From contig NW_011887299.1 in assembly GCF_000151315.2 (NCBI RefSeq), positions 345,939-409,938 of the forward strand: 64,000 bases of DNA, in the 5' to 3' direction. This document shows, piece after piece, positions 23,201-34,916 of this stretch (positions are counted from its first letter, which is position 1; each line of letters starts with the position of its first letter). Under the pieces are notes generated by a model. The model was not told the DNA's origin, searched no databases, and saw only the letters and a list, made by a program, of their open reading frames with translations. A program made the position numbers and the translations under genes. This DNA is from Capsaspora owczarzaki ATCC 30864 (taxonomy: Eukaryota > Opisthokonta > Filasterea).

Positions 23201-24058
23201 TGTTGAGAAGGTTGGACACAAACCAAAAAAAAACGGAAAAAAAGGAACAACAGAAAAAGAAAAAAAGACAAAGCAGGGAAAAAAAGAGGCGGATCTCTCA
23301 ATGCAATGTGCAGTTTCAGAAGGATCGAGAGATGATGAAGAAGAAGAAACATTGAAGGAACGAGAAAGGAACGAAAAGGAAAGAGAAAAAAAAAAAAAAA
23401 AAAAGGGAAAAAATGAAAGGAGGTTTTTTTTTTTTTTTCCTTCCTTTTTTTTTCGATTTTTGATTAATTCCTTTTTTTTTTTTCTTTTTTTCGTTGCTTT
23501 TTTTTTCAACTTTTGCTGTGCTTGCATTGTGTGGATGGGAGACATCTGCACTGCGCCACGAGGACAGTCGATGACGACGCCACGCCAGTCAACTCTACCG
23601 CACGCGTGATGGGAGCACCGCTACACCAACAACAACAACAACAACCCTGACAAACACGCTGCGGTTTTTGCTTTTTTTGCGCTCTGTTTTTTGTTGTTCT
23701 TTTTTCTTTCTTTTTTTTTTCTTTTTTTTCCATGTTTTTTATGTGTTCTGCTTGATTACTGACCTTTGCGGAGCTCGACGACAGCCGTGGTGGGACGGAT
23801 TTCGACAACGCCATCGGCGTTGGCAACATTGGTGGTCGAACGGATGTTGGACGTGGGGTTGAGGACGCCGGCAGGATTCGGGCAGAGCAGAGCGTTGTCA
23901 GACGGGCTTCGGCAAGTACCGTCCGCGACGCACCACGAGCAGCCGTAGATGGAGTCTCCGGTGATACACTCGTTGCAAGTGAGAATGTCAGTGCATGCTT
24001 GGCCATACGCGGAGCTTGCCAGCGCCAGAAGCAGCAGCAAAGCAGCGAAAAGCTTCAT
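20261..24058 (-). CDS. ITGB: Integrin beta subunit with expanded EGF stalk
   Basis: A type I membrane receptor chain pairing with integrin alpha. Two exons (24058-23764 and 23136-20261) sum to 3171 nt, giving 1056 residues. The signal peptide is MKLFAALLLLLALASSAYG, followed by a PSI domain (about 21-60). The hybrid/beta-I region has the MIDAS loop DLSGSMGDD: D123, S125, S127 and ADMIDAS D130, D131, at almost the same residue numbers as human beta3. The beta-I C-terminal helix motif LSGDSSNVLSVIESVY is also conserved. About twelve Cys-rich I-EGF-like modules follow (four in animals), then a membrane-proximal Cys module (CDACSRRSNPGCVWCDDNN) resembling a second PSI domain. The transmembrane helix is about residues 985-1005. 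The tail has DKREWQKFE, NPLF (1035-1038) and NPLY (1047-1050), the talin and kindlin/PTB-type docking motifs. It is head-to-head with integrin alpha. Confidence 0.97.
23137..23763 (-). other. Integrin beta intron 1 (627 bp)
   Basis: The GTCAGT donor follows the codons for VVELRK, and the CAG acceptor precedes GVPQTVSIVV, restoring a typical integrin beta hinge between PSI/hybrid and beta-I. The intron is dominated by A and T homopolymers on the + strand (23220-23510). No coding exon is seen in it. Confidence 0.85.
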
Positions 24059-24421
24059 TTTGGAAAAAGGGAAAAAAAAAAAAAAAAAAGCCAAAGGGGA
24101 AAAATAAAAAAAAAGGAAAAAAAAATGAACAAAAAAAAAAAGGAATGAAAATCGAAAAGGAAGAAAATAATCGAAAAAAAAAATCCACGTTCTTGAATTG
24201 GTAAGTGATCGAACGAAATGATCTGAAGCGGGAAAAGAGGAAAAAACGCGCCCCGCTCAAAGTTACCGGATAAAGCGAAAGGTCCTCAATTCCATACTAG
24301 AAAAAAAGGCTCGAGAAAGTCGACCGGGGGGGGGGGAAAAAAAAAAACACAAGGGTTTCGGCAACGGTGCTGTTAATTTTTTTGGGGTGGCTTGTTGGCG
24401 GTGGCGCAACTGGCCTTGGTG

Positions 24422-24452
<31 letters not shown>

Positions 24453-24565
24453 GGGGGAACGATGAGCCAACAACCGCTTTTTTTGTTCGACGGTTTTGTT
24501 GTGGACCCTTTGCGGAATGCATGACTCCCTCGCTGCAAGGCACTGCAAGGCTCGTTGGGATCGAC

Positions 24566-24585
24566 CCGCCGACGTGGATCGGCGG
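24566..24585. repeat. Inverted repeat (hairpin) 1 in integrin promoter region
   Basis: CCGCCGA and TCGGCGG are perfect reverse complements separated by six bases. This is a compact GC-rich stem. Confidence 0.85.
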
Positions 24586-24679
24586 TGTGTAAGAGAGGCA
24601 CGCGTCTGGATTGCCCCGGCGGAAGAGTGGCTGGCCGACCCGCATGGCGAGAAAGAGCGAACCTGTGTGGAACCGCGCA

Positions 24680-24697
24680 CCTGCCGAATGCGGCAGG
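24680..24697. repeat. Inverted repeat (hairpin) 2 in integrin promoter region
   Basis: CCTGCCG and CGGCAGG are perfect reverse complements around a four-base loop (AATG). A T tract of about 41 bases begins nine bases later. Confidence 0.85.
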
Positions 24698-24703
24698 GGG
24701 TTC

Positions 24704-24705
<2 letters not shown>

Positions 24706-24746
<41 letters not shown>
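24706..24746. repeat. Poly(T) homopolymer tract
   Basis: About 41 uninterrupted T residues directly after the second inverted repeat, midway between the integrin genes. Confidence 0.9.
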
Positions 24747-25162
24747 CTGCGGAACCTTTTTCTTTTATTTTGGCAAGGTGTTGAAAGGTTTTTTTGAGTT
24801 TTTGTTGAATAGATCATTTGGAGCGAGATCAAAACAAAACCAGACCTGCAGCGATCTAGATCGCAACCACTATTTGCATGGGTTGCTCATGGCGCGATGA
24901 GAAAAGGAGCGCAGCTGTCGGGTATTGCAGATCGAGTCGGATTGAATTTTTGATTTTTTTTTTGGCGACGGTGGTTACTCATTGCAATTTTGCGATTCAG
25001 CAAATTGGATAAGGAAAGGTAGCTTTTTTTTTTTTTTTTTTGGGAAAACTGAAAAAGAACAAAAATCATTCTTCTTCCTTTTTCTATCTTTTTTTTTTTT
25101 TTTTTCTGCCCCCTTTTTTTCTGCTTTTTTTTTCCATCCTCTTTTCTTCGCACTTTGCATCA

Positions 25163-28100
25163 ATGCTTGCTTTCAAGTCATTGGCGTGTGTGCTCCTTCT
25201 TTGCTCCTGGTTGAGCTGCAGCGGTATGGTTGACTCACGCTCTCCCGCAATCGTCTCCCAAAGAAAAACACGCAAAACAAAAAGAAAAAAAAACGTAAAA
25301 CAAAAACGGTAGCAAAAAGAGAGGTTTTTGACCCGCTCGTTGTACACCACCGCGAGCACAGGACGGCGAGCGTGTCGGACGCTCTTTGCGGCTCATCGTG
25401 CACCTGCCTCACGGTGCAGCATCCGCCCCCCCCCCCCCCCAGTGCACCGTGAATGCGGATTTTTCGACTTTTTTTTTTTTTGTTCGATTCTTTTTTTGTT
25501 CCTTTCTTTTTTTTTTTTTTTCTTTTTTTTTTTTTTTGACCTTGTCCTTCGGCTTGACTCTCGTCGTATCAGCGAGATCGCTTCACCTACGTGTTTCAGA
25601 GATACTTTGACACTGCTCATGACTTGTGCGCCGATCATGCGTCTTCGTGAGAATGAATGAGGCAACCTCCAAAGAAAAAAAAGACACACAAAAAAAAAAA
25701 AAAAAAAAAAAAAAAGGGAAAGGAAAAAAAAAAGAAGAAAACTCGCAACCGCAATGTCTCTATGCTCGTCAACTCGAGTGAGGGTGTACTTCTCATGGTT
25801 TATGAGGTCGTACACGGGGAGGGGAGGGGGTTGCCTTCGATCCCTGGCACAGTCTCCACTGTCTTTTCTGGCAAGCTTTCAGTCCAGCAGCCACAAACTC
25901 TAGCCACAAAAAAAAAAAAAAAAAAGCTTCTTTCAATCTTTCATATTTCTTTCCATCATTCTTTTCACCGTGCTTTCCCTCCATCAGCTTCCCTTCCCCC
26001 TCTTGTTTTTTGAACCCCGGCTCCTTCAACATTGTCATTGTCTTGCAATTTCAACTAACTTTTTTTTTTCTATTGTTTTTTTTCTATTGTTTTTTTTTTT
26101 GTTTTTTGGCTTCGCTCTCAGCCCTCGCCGGACCCATCTCCGCCGACCTCTCCGACCATGGTGTGCTCTTCCGTGGTGAGCCGACGAGCGACTGCGCTTC
26201 GTGGTCTGTTTTGATGCAGCTCAAGCATGGCGGCGCCAAGCCTGCGACTATGCCCAGCGTTGTGCGCGCAAACGACACTGGCGCCTTGGAGCGCCATTTC
26301 GGCGACTATGCCGTCGAGCGCCTGCATGTCGGCGAGAATGGTGCCGAACACACCATCACGCTCAACCGCGGACCGAGCTCGCCGTTTGCAGTCGAGTTTT
26401 CGCTGTCCCACGACGGCATTGCCTCTGCTCTGATTTCGGACGTTGACGGCGCGCTCGAGTTTACCACGGTCGGTGGCTGCACCTTCCGCTACGAGAAGCT
26501 TGAGGTTATTGATGCCACCGGCCGCAAGCTCGCAGCTCGCATGTCGTGCACCCCCTCTGCCACCTCTCCCGAGGTTGGCATTGTGTCGCGCGTGTCGTCG
26601 GGCCCCTGCGCTGTCTCGGTCGGCGGTGCCCCGCTGCCCTTCTCCCTCGACATTCTCGAAGCTGGCGTCTACCCCATCCTCATTGACCCCTTCGTGGCAG
26701 ACAACTACCCGATCGGCGCCATGACCACGCAGCTCTTCTCGCAAAATGGCGATAGTGTTAACGATTATTTTGGCGCGCAAATTGGCTCTGGCAACTTTTG
26801 GTCCAGCTCGAACGCCTACGCCGACTTGGTCGTTTCTGCACCTGGCTATTCAAGCAAACGAGGCACCATTTATGGGTACAAGGCGACTGGATCTTCGCTG
26901 GTCTACACCTCCACGCTGGCCTCTGGCTCCTGCGTGAGTAACGGCAACAGCTACGGCTTCCGCTTCCACGTCGGCCGCGCTCCCGGTGCTTCCTTCGACA
27001 CTGTCTTTTCTGGTACCCAGTTCTGTTCATCTTTGACCGCCTTCCAAGGCTCCGCGACCGGCCCGTCACGAACAATCTCTTCCACCAGCGTCAACTGCAA
27101 CTCTTACGCCATCGGCCAGTATCCCATCTGTGGTGTCATGACCTACTATGGCGAACCGAACGGCGGATCTGGCACCCTGTATGTGTCGTCGTCGTCAAGC
27201 TGGTCCTCAGTCTCGTCATACTCATCGAGCAGCCTTCTTGGCTCTGGCTCGAATGGCCGCAAACCGGGCCTCCATGTCTACACGGACTACCAGGTGCCAT
27301 CCGACTTCTTTTTTGCAGACCCTGCAGCAGACACCCCGAGCGGAGGTTACCTTGGCCGCGTTGTTGGTGTTTCGTCGACCGGTTCGCGCTTCTGGGCCGC
27401 CGACGGTCCCAACGGTGACTCTGGCTTTGGCCGTGCAATCATTCTTGCTGATGTGGACGGCAACGGAGCTCGCGATCTCATTATTGGTGTCCCGCACATG
27501 AACAGCCCCACCCGCACGGACTGCGGTGGCTTCCGTGTCTACCTGAATGTTGGTGGCTCTGCCAAGTACCAGACCTCGCCGGCGTTCACTGCGTATGGTG
27601 AACAAGACGCCGAGGAGTGCGGCAGCTCGCTCTCCAACGTCGGTGACTTGAACCGTGACGGTTTCCAGGATGTTGTGATGGGATGCCCCTACTACTCTTT
27701 CACTGCCGCCCTCTTCAACGAAGGTCGCATCTTTTTGTTCAACGGCAAGTCGGGTGGCGCGATGGTTGTCGGCCAGATTCTGCGCTCGAATGTCGCCGGC
27801 TCCTTGTTTGGCTACGCTCTGTCCACCACCGGCCGCGATCACAACAGCGATGCCTACGCTGATCTTGCCGTCGGCATGCCCGGAACCAACCAATACACTG
27901 GTCGTGCCGTTATTCTTGCTGCCGTTGGTAACAGCGATATTACCATCACCCTTTCCAGCAACCGCGGCTCCACGGGACCCGTGACTGTTGACACGTCGGT
28001 GGCCACCTTCACTGTCACGGCGACCATTAGCAACGCCGGTCCTGAAGCGACGTTGAACGGCATGGCTCTCGTCTGGTCCACCCCGACCGGCTTTGCCCTC

Positions 28101-31100
28101 TCCTCTGCCACTATTTCCCCCTCTTTGACCGTTACTGGCAACACGATTAGTCTCCCTGCCATTGCGGACGATGCGTCGTACAGTGTCACACTTTCTTACA
28201 CGCTCTTGCAGACTGTGCAGTACCCGAATGTCGCCACCTTCTCGGCCAGCATCGCCAAGAACCCCCCGCGCATTCTGACGAACGAAGCCGCCTCGCTCTC
28301 GTTCAAGTTTGTCAGCCAAGTCACAATCAGCTTTATCACCCCTCCCAAGGCGTTCCAAGAGGTCACCACCGCGCCCTACACGACTCCCTCTTGCACGACC
28401 GGTTCGTGCCAGATTGTCAAGGGCAAGCAGGCCGTTCTGCGCAACTTTGGCTTCCGAAACACCGGCACTGGCACGGCGTTCGGCAACCAGCTGACCATTA
28501 CCTCGCCAGCGGGTGTCGTGTTCAACTACATTCGCAAGATTTCCGATCAGTCTGCGGCCAATCTTGCCACTCTCGGCTGGTCTTGCTCGTCCACTGGCTC
28601 TGGCACAACCACCAAGTGTGTCTTCCCCAACCTTGTTGCGGCTGCCAACACTGACACTAACAGCAACACAAACCAGTATGAGCTCGTCTTCTCCACTGCC
28701 GGCCTGGCGACGGGCGGCAGCTGGGCTTTCCAGATCCAGCACGTGTTGGGAACCACACCGACCACGTCGACCTCGTCGAACAACTTGGTTGTCCCCGCGG
28801 CCCAGTGCGATCTTGCAGTCGTTCCCTCTGCCACTTACCTTGCTGGCGGCAGCTGCTGCGGTGGCGCTTCAACCGAGATTTGTGTCGGGGCGACCTCCCG
28901 CGTGACCTTCTATGTGACCAACCAAGGCCTCTACTCTTCTGCTGCCACGTCCTATGTCACTGTCGCTGTGCCCGCCTCGTTGGCCGTCTCTGCCGCTGAC
29001 TCGTACATTACTTCGTCGTACAACATTGGTGCGACCACCATTTCCAGCTCTGGCGCTTGCACTCTTTCTGCTGGTACTTTGCGATGCAATGTCCCTGGCG
29101 ATCCTGCCGGTGTGGTCAATCCCGATGGCCTTGTTGCCGTCACGGTGACGATGAACCCGGTCGCGACTGAGACTGCCACGTCGGCCTCCATGTCGGTGAC
29201 TGCCGTTGCCGGTGCCACGGTTACTGACACGAACCTCACAAACAATGTCTTGCCAAGCTTCTCGGTCCAGCTCTGCAAGTCGAGCATCCTCACTGCCGAT
29301 GTCTCTGTTGTTTCCTCGCAAGATCTGCCTGACTTGAACGGCGTCACTGGCTTTTACTCGACCTCTGTGGTGGAGCTGTCTGTCAACGTCAAGAACAATG
29401 GCCCTGCCGTCTATGTGGCCGGCTCAAAGTCGTTCACGTTCACTTATGACAGCGCTCTGACGGTGACTGCTGCTTTGTCGGCAAATCCCGGTCTGACGTG
29501 CTCTGGCAGCGGAGCTGTCGTCACCTGCGTCTTGAACAACGCCATGGCTGTCGGTGCCCAACTATCCTTCTCGACGAGGATCAAGCTGACCTCCCCTTCG
29601 GCAAGCGCCGTCGGACCCTCCTACCAGTATCTTGCTACCTCGACCGTCCAGCTCGTCGGTGGTTCCAGCACGGATTCTGCTGCCGTCAACTTTGTCGACT
29701 ATGTCAACCCCACCGTGTTCATGGCGGTCTCTCCCTCTACAATTGGCCCCGACGGCAACATTGTGACGGCCACTGTGAGCGTGACCAACCCCGGTGTTTC
29801 GAGTGATGCTACCAATGTTCGTCTCGTTGTTTCCCTTCCCTACGCCATCGGTACCCTCACTGCGAGCAATATCGCCCTCGCCGCGCCCTCGGCTTCCGGT
29901 TTGATCAACTCGCTGAACTGCGCCATCACCCCCATTCCCACTTTCACGGATTTCCAGTCGTACACTTCGTGGATTGTGAACTGCACCATTCCCACAATCA
30001 CTCCGTTGACCGCCGGCTGCGACTCCAACCTTCAGACCCAGCGCTGCCGCTACGAGCTCAGCATCACCGCTCCCACCGTCGCCTCTGCTTCGTTGCTTGC
30101 CAGCGCGTACAAGGACAACACTGTTTGGCCATTTGCTGCCGACATCTATTCCCCCAAGCCGGATGACTTTTCGGACAACTCGGACTCTGATGTTCTCAAC
30201 ATGGCCACCACGCCTCAACTCGCCGTTACTCTGGCTGCCCCCAGCTTGGCGTCCCTCACCGACAACCCCAAGATTGCCAATGGCGACACCATCCAATTCC
30301 AAGCACACATGACCAACTTTGGCACGGCGTCCACGAGTGCCACTATTACAATCGAGGTTAGCGGCTCTGGCTCAGGAACGCTCGTCACTCCTACGGCGTC
30401 CTTGACCTGTAGCTCGACGAGTTCCCCTGATGCCTACACTTACACGTGCACCCGCAACGCTTTTACAAAGGACAGCACCCAGACCATCTCGTTTGGTGTT
30501 CACGCCGGCTCGCCGAATGGCCAGATCCTCGTGAAGGCTACTGTCACTTCCTCGGTGGCCGAGCTCCCGACCGACACGGCAGACAACACTGTTGCAGTCC
30601 TCTTGACCAACGAGATTCCCGGTGTGGATTTGGCTCTTGACGTCTTTGTTGATAGCACGCGCATTTCTGGCACTGGCACGACCGTCTTCAATGTTGCCGT
30701 TTCCAACATCAACGGTCCTTCCCCCGCCAAGAATGTGACTGTGGTTTGCCCCCGCTTCTGGACGAACGCTACACAGTTCTCTTCCATCGAGATGGTGGAC
30801 GACTTTGGTGGCGACGTGTCCTTCACCACCACCACCCCTGCTGGTGGCTTCACGACTCTCACGTTCAACATCAAGACTCCGATCGCCCCGTTGAGCACGG
30901 CCCTTGTCTGGCGTGTTCCGTTCTCGTTCTCGGTCAAGACCCTCAAGCTCCCCGGTGCTCGCCCCATCACCTTTGACTTTGAGACCTCGGACAAACTCCT
31001 CGATACCACCGAGGTTCGCACTGCCTCTGTCACGCTGTACTACACCCCTGTGGCTGCGTCTGCGTCGAGCGAAGACAGCTCGTCCATCATTGGTGCCATT

Positions 31101-31226
31101 GTCGGCTCCATCCTCGGTGTTATCGTCATCGCTCTCATTGCCTGGAAGCTTGGCTTCTTTGACCGCAAGGCGAAGCCGCCGGCACTTGATGGCAGTGGCA
31201 ACCCGAAGACTGCGGATGATGATTAA
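25163..31226 (+). CDS. ITGA: Integrin alpha subunit with FG-GAP propeller and long repeat ectodomain
   Basis: The type I membrane partner of integrin beta. Exon 1 (25163-25223) encodes the signal peptide MLAFKSLACVLLLCSWLSC; exon 2 (26122-31226) encodes the rest. Together they give 5166 nt and 1721 residues, in frame. The N-terminal half holds FG-GAP beta-propeller repeats with cation loops DVDGNGARD (D464), DLNRDGFQD (D529) and DHNSDAYAD (about 593), each followed by a hydrophobic strand such as LIIGVP. No inserted I domain is seen. The propeller is followed by about 1000 residues of repeated beta-sandwich modules (DUF11/CARDB-like, rich in S, T, V) in place of thigh and calf domains. The transmembrane helix is about residues 1674-1694. 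It is followed by KLGFFDRK (1696-1703), the alpha-tail motif (animal KxGFFKR) that clasps the beta tail. The protein is far longer than the roughly 1000-residue animal chains. Confidence 0.96.
25224..26121 (+). other. Integrin alpha intron 1 (898 bp)
   Basis: It separates the signal-peptide exon from the ectodomain exon. The donor is after AGC G and the acceptor is CTCTCAG at 26121, joining to give SCSALAGPISADLS. It is rich in C, A and T homopolymers (25427-25440 C run; 25690-25715 A run; 25515-25537 T). No missed exon is evident, but regulatory sequence is possible given the size. Confidence 0.8.
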
Positions 31227-31564
31227 GTTAAAAAACTGCCGCGCTCTTGAACGCTGGTTCTTGCGGCTTTTTTTTTTCTTCTTCTTCTTCCTCTTCTCGT
31301 CCGTGTATGTTGTTACAATTTGTGTGTTGGACATTATTCGTCATCCTAGCACCCTCTTTTGTTTGTGTCCGTGTGTCATTTTCTTCTTTTTGTTTGTTGT
31401 TAGTGCTCTGCCGAACGACCCCCCGAATGTTCGCCTCCAAGCTGCACTATTTGCGTGGTTTTTTTTTTCCGTTGGTTGCGGTACTCTTTGGCTCAACGTG
31501 CTTTTGTTTCTTTTATGTGTCAATAGCATCAACATGTTGCCTTTTTTATTTTTGTTCATTCTCA
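31227..31564. other. Intergenic gap between integrin alpha and GTPBP1 stops
   Basis: These 338 bp of T-rich convergent 3' flank are likely both 3' UTRs. No gene is seen. Confidence 0.6.
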
Positions 31565-34500
31565 TCAACTGCGTGTCGTCGTAGTCGTCATCGTCGTCGA
31601 ACCCGCCAATGAAGAAGAGGAAGAGCTTGTCGTGGTTGTCGGGGCCACCACACCAGGTGGGGAAGAAGCAGAGGACGCCGACACGGATGCAGATCCAATT
31701 GCAGAAGCCACAGACATGGGGTGGCTCTCAATCTCAAAGGCCTGTGTCACAGTTCCAACGGCTTTGGTACGTCCTTCTCGGAAGACGAGTCGCGCACCGA
31801 TGCGAACAAACTCTGGGTGCTTCAGAAAGCGCAGCCGAACGCGAGCTTTATCGCCTGTCCGGAGCAGTTCGCGATCCATCGAAAGAATAGACGCGGTCTG
31901 ACGAATGCTACCGCAATGGACCATGGCTTGGTACCGCGTGCTGATCGTGGTGGGGTGGTGGAGAATGAGCAACTCTGCCTCAAACTCTCGGTAGGCCTTG
32001 AGGTGTGCATCCTTGGCGAGGAGCACCATGCCCTTGCGGATGGCCGAGCGCTTAATCTTTTTGAGAGCAAAGGATGCAGCCTGCCCGGCTCTCACATCTC
32101 GAACAGGCAGACGTTTCCGCTGAATCGTCTTGAGCTGCACCGGCTGGAAGTTGCCCAATGTATCCGGGCCCAAGTACAGCGTATCGGTGCTTCGGATGAC
32201 ACCCGCCATGACGGTGCCGGAGATGACTGTTCCGACACCCTTGGCGTGGCAACAGAACGCGAGCAACCAAACACACACACACACACACAAAAAAAAGGGG
32301 GGGTGAGCCGGAAACGAAGGCAATATCGCAGAGCCAGGGAGAGTCAAACACTCACTGGAACAGAGTAGGTCTCGTCAATCTGGAACTGAGCTGGCAGCGT
32401 TGGATCAAATTCACGGCGTGGGGAAATCAGATTGAGGAACATTTTGAGAAGGTCCAACACTCACTGGAACAGAGTAGGTCTCGTCAATCTGGAACTGAGC
32501 TGGCAGCGTTGGATCAAATTCACGGCGTGGGGAAATCAGATTGAGGAACATTTTGAGAAGGTCCAAATTCTCGCCGGTAACGTTGGAGATTTGGAAAATG
32601 GGGCACACCCTACCAAAAGGAAAAAGAAGTCAAGCGGAATTGAACCGGGAACTGCTCATTATTGTGAAAAAAAGTTTGCCTTACCGCTCAGACATAAAGT
32701 TGGTCGCCGTCACGACCACATCGTCCTTGTTGGCGACGACAAGTGGGATTTTTCTGCACCCAGGAGACTTGAGAATCTTGACGAGCAGATTCATCGTTTC
32801 CTTGAGCACATTTGGCGGGCACATGTCAATTTTGGTCACAACGACAATGACTGGCACGTTCAGAGCGAGGGCAAGTCCCAGATGTTCTGGAGAAGGGGAA
32901 AAACAAACGAGGAGAACGGAACCAAGACGGCGAAAATTGAGCACGCGAGTCATTCAGGCCCAACACGACGCTTCATGCATGCATGCCTCCAACGAATACC
33001 TTTGCTCATCCCGATAAGACCAGCATTGGCACCAACCTGCAGCGGTGGGGACAAAAGGGGAACAGAATTTCTGGTAAGTCGCCAGTCAGACAAGTTTCAG
33101 CTGTTTCGGCTATAGATCCGCTTACCATCAGCATGGCAAAGTCGGGGACATGGCCCGTCAAGCCAAAAACAGTTGTTTTAAGGTAGCGCTCGTGGCCCGC
33201 GAGATCAATAAAAGTCAACACTTTGGAGGCGCGCTCGCAGATCAACGTCCAGTCCAAGCCGCCAGTGTGCTCGTCCGGGGCGTTGACAATGCGGCCTTGC
33301 GAGTCGAAGCCAAGAATGTTGTGCGAAATGCTGCTCGTGCGCCCAGTGTCAGCCTCGTGCTTGTGCCTGAAGAGACGCAGACGGCTTTTGCCTCGGCCAT
33401 TGTCCAGCTCGCCGTGGGTGAGGACGCCAAGCAGGGTGCTCTTGCCGGCGTCGACGTTGCCAACGACGGCAACACGCACCTCGATAAAATCACTCTCGTC
33501 GTCCATGCGTCGGCGCACGAGGTATTCTGCCACAGTGCCCGCGTCCGCTTGTTTCTCGCGCAGCAACGAGATATCCGCCTTGCACTCGATGGCCAGTTGT
33601 CGCAATGTTGCAACAGACTGATCGAGTTGTTCTTGCGTGAGCCCGCTTGAGCCCCCGTCTGTATTCCAGCGACCGAACAAACCCCACGAAATAGACGACA
33701 TTAAAACAGCAAAAATAAATCACAAACAAGGAGGGGGGGAGGGAAGAGAGGTGACGTGTCGGCACAATTGAATCACAGCAAAGGGTGCGGCGGTGATGCA
33801 ACGTTGTCCGGAAATTTCGCATCACCAAGCCCTCACCTGCCACTCCAACCTCATAGATTGTTTCGCCCTGCGACTCTTGGAGCCGGGCGCGCAGTTGGCG
33901 CAGCAAGAAGGCGGTATCCTCAGCGTCGGGGTTGACCAATTGCAACTGTGGGCGTTCAACCAAATAGTGAGTTTTACACGACACACACACGAAACAAAGA
34001 CCCTTCTTGGGAGGGGTTTTATTCGTTTTCCTTTTGGTATCGCATTTCCAAACCCTCGCCGCCCTTATTCAAGCCATCCAGCGTGGTCGTGGAGTTTGGC
34101 GATCGCGCTCACCTTGGGATCGAGCAACAGCGTCGCGTCGTCTGTCGTGTCCACTTCTTGACGAGCCTTGTCCCGTGGAGCAGCGTCCTTGAGATCAATG
34201 GCATCACCATTGTCATCGCTTTCAGTGTGCTCGTCATCGTCATGGTCATCATCCTTGTCAGCGGCATCGTCGTCCTCGTCGTCATCTTGGCGGCGGCGGG
34301 CTTTCTCAGCAGCTGAGCTTGACGACGCTGCTGCGTTGTTGCTTGTTGACGCGCCGAGCTCCTGCTTTGGCCGCTGCTGTTGCTTTTGCTGTTGCTTTTG
34401 CTTTTGCGGTTGCTTCTGCTTTGGCTGCTGCTGCTGCGCTGTGGTGGTTGTTGCAGTCACTCGCGGTCCTTTGCCCTTGCTCGTCACCGATGGCTGCTGC

Positions 34501-34916
34501 TGCTGCTGCTGCTCCAGTGCCCGTTCCTCCGCGCCGTCGGCATCCCCGCCAGTCGTAGCACCAGCATTAAGGCCAGCTGAAGCCGTCGTCGCCGTCGCCG
34601 TCGCCGTCGCCACGGCGTTCGTCGGGTTGAAGTTGGAGAGGGTCAGATTGGTCATCGCCGAGGCGACCTGGTCCAATTGCTGCTGCTTCTGCACCCGCTG
34701 AGCATGAGCACGATGAGCATTCAGTGCTCTGTTGCTGCTCGCGTTGGTGTCGTCGGCGGCATTGCCATGGTCGCGCTCCTGCTTGTCGCCGTCGTCGTCG
34801 TCGCTGTGGTCGTCGTCAGCAGCGAACGCGTCCTGCTGGTCGAGCGCGTTCAGGTTGTCCTCGTCAGCGCGCTGCGAGTGCTTCTGGTAGTCCTTCTTGT
34901 GCTGCAGTCGGCTCAT
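31565..34916 (-). CDS. GTPBP1: GTPBP1/2-family translational GTPase
   Basis: An EF-Tu-like GTPase; the animal members act in mRNA surveillance and rescue of stalled ribosomes. Exon 1 (34916 to about 34112) is a polar, Gln/Asp-rich leader. A second exon supplies the family region ending [10 protein letters not shown]. The G domain has GNVDAGKST (G1), [10 protein letters not shown] (G3) and TKID (G4), with the hallmark [13 protein letters not shown]. The next segment, [12 protein letters not shown], is encoded by a 37-nt microexon at about 33003-33039. Domains II and III follow ([44 protein letters not shown]), then a Ser/Thr-rich tail. The match to human GTPBP1 is very strong throughout. The sixth exon is partly repeated by a 109-bp tandem duplication that reaches into the following intron. 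It is divergent from LAMTOR1. Confidence 0.95.
32349..32566. repeat. 109-bp perfect tandem duplication spanning an exon-intron boundary of GTPBP1
   Basis: Bases 32349-32457 and 32458-32566 appear identical. Each copy holds the 3' part of the coding exon (up to DETYSVP) and its GTGAGTG donor. The right-hand copy is the functional exon; the left-hand copy lies in the following intron and provides a second identical donor. Using the distal donor would add 109 nt (not a multiple of three) and soon reach a stop. Confidence 0.93.

Larger units (their letters stand above)
24059..25162. promoter_or_regulatory. Shared bidirectional promoter region of the integrin beta/alpha pair
   Basis: These 1104 bp separate the two start codons. 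The stretch contains T tracts of about 30 bases (24425-24452) and about 41 bases (24706-24746), further T/A tracts (25023-25040, 25091-25106), and a GC-richer island (24480-24700) holding two perfect 7-bp inverted repeats. No open frame here resembles a known protein. The arrangement would allow the two chains to be transcribed together. Confidence 0.7.

Noticed and set aside
24540-24750. Hairpin plus T tract read as a rho-independent terminator
   Set aside because: The genome is clearly eukaryotic, with spliceosomal introns. The T tract is far longer than a bacterial terminator, and similar tracts occur without hairpins.
27222-28742. A 506-codon minus-strand open frame inside integrin alpha
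   Set aside because: It is an antisense shadow created by codon bias in the long integrin alpha exon. Gly/Arg-rich, with no recognisable domain.
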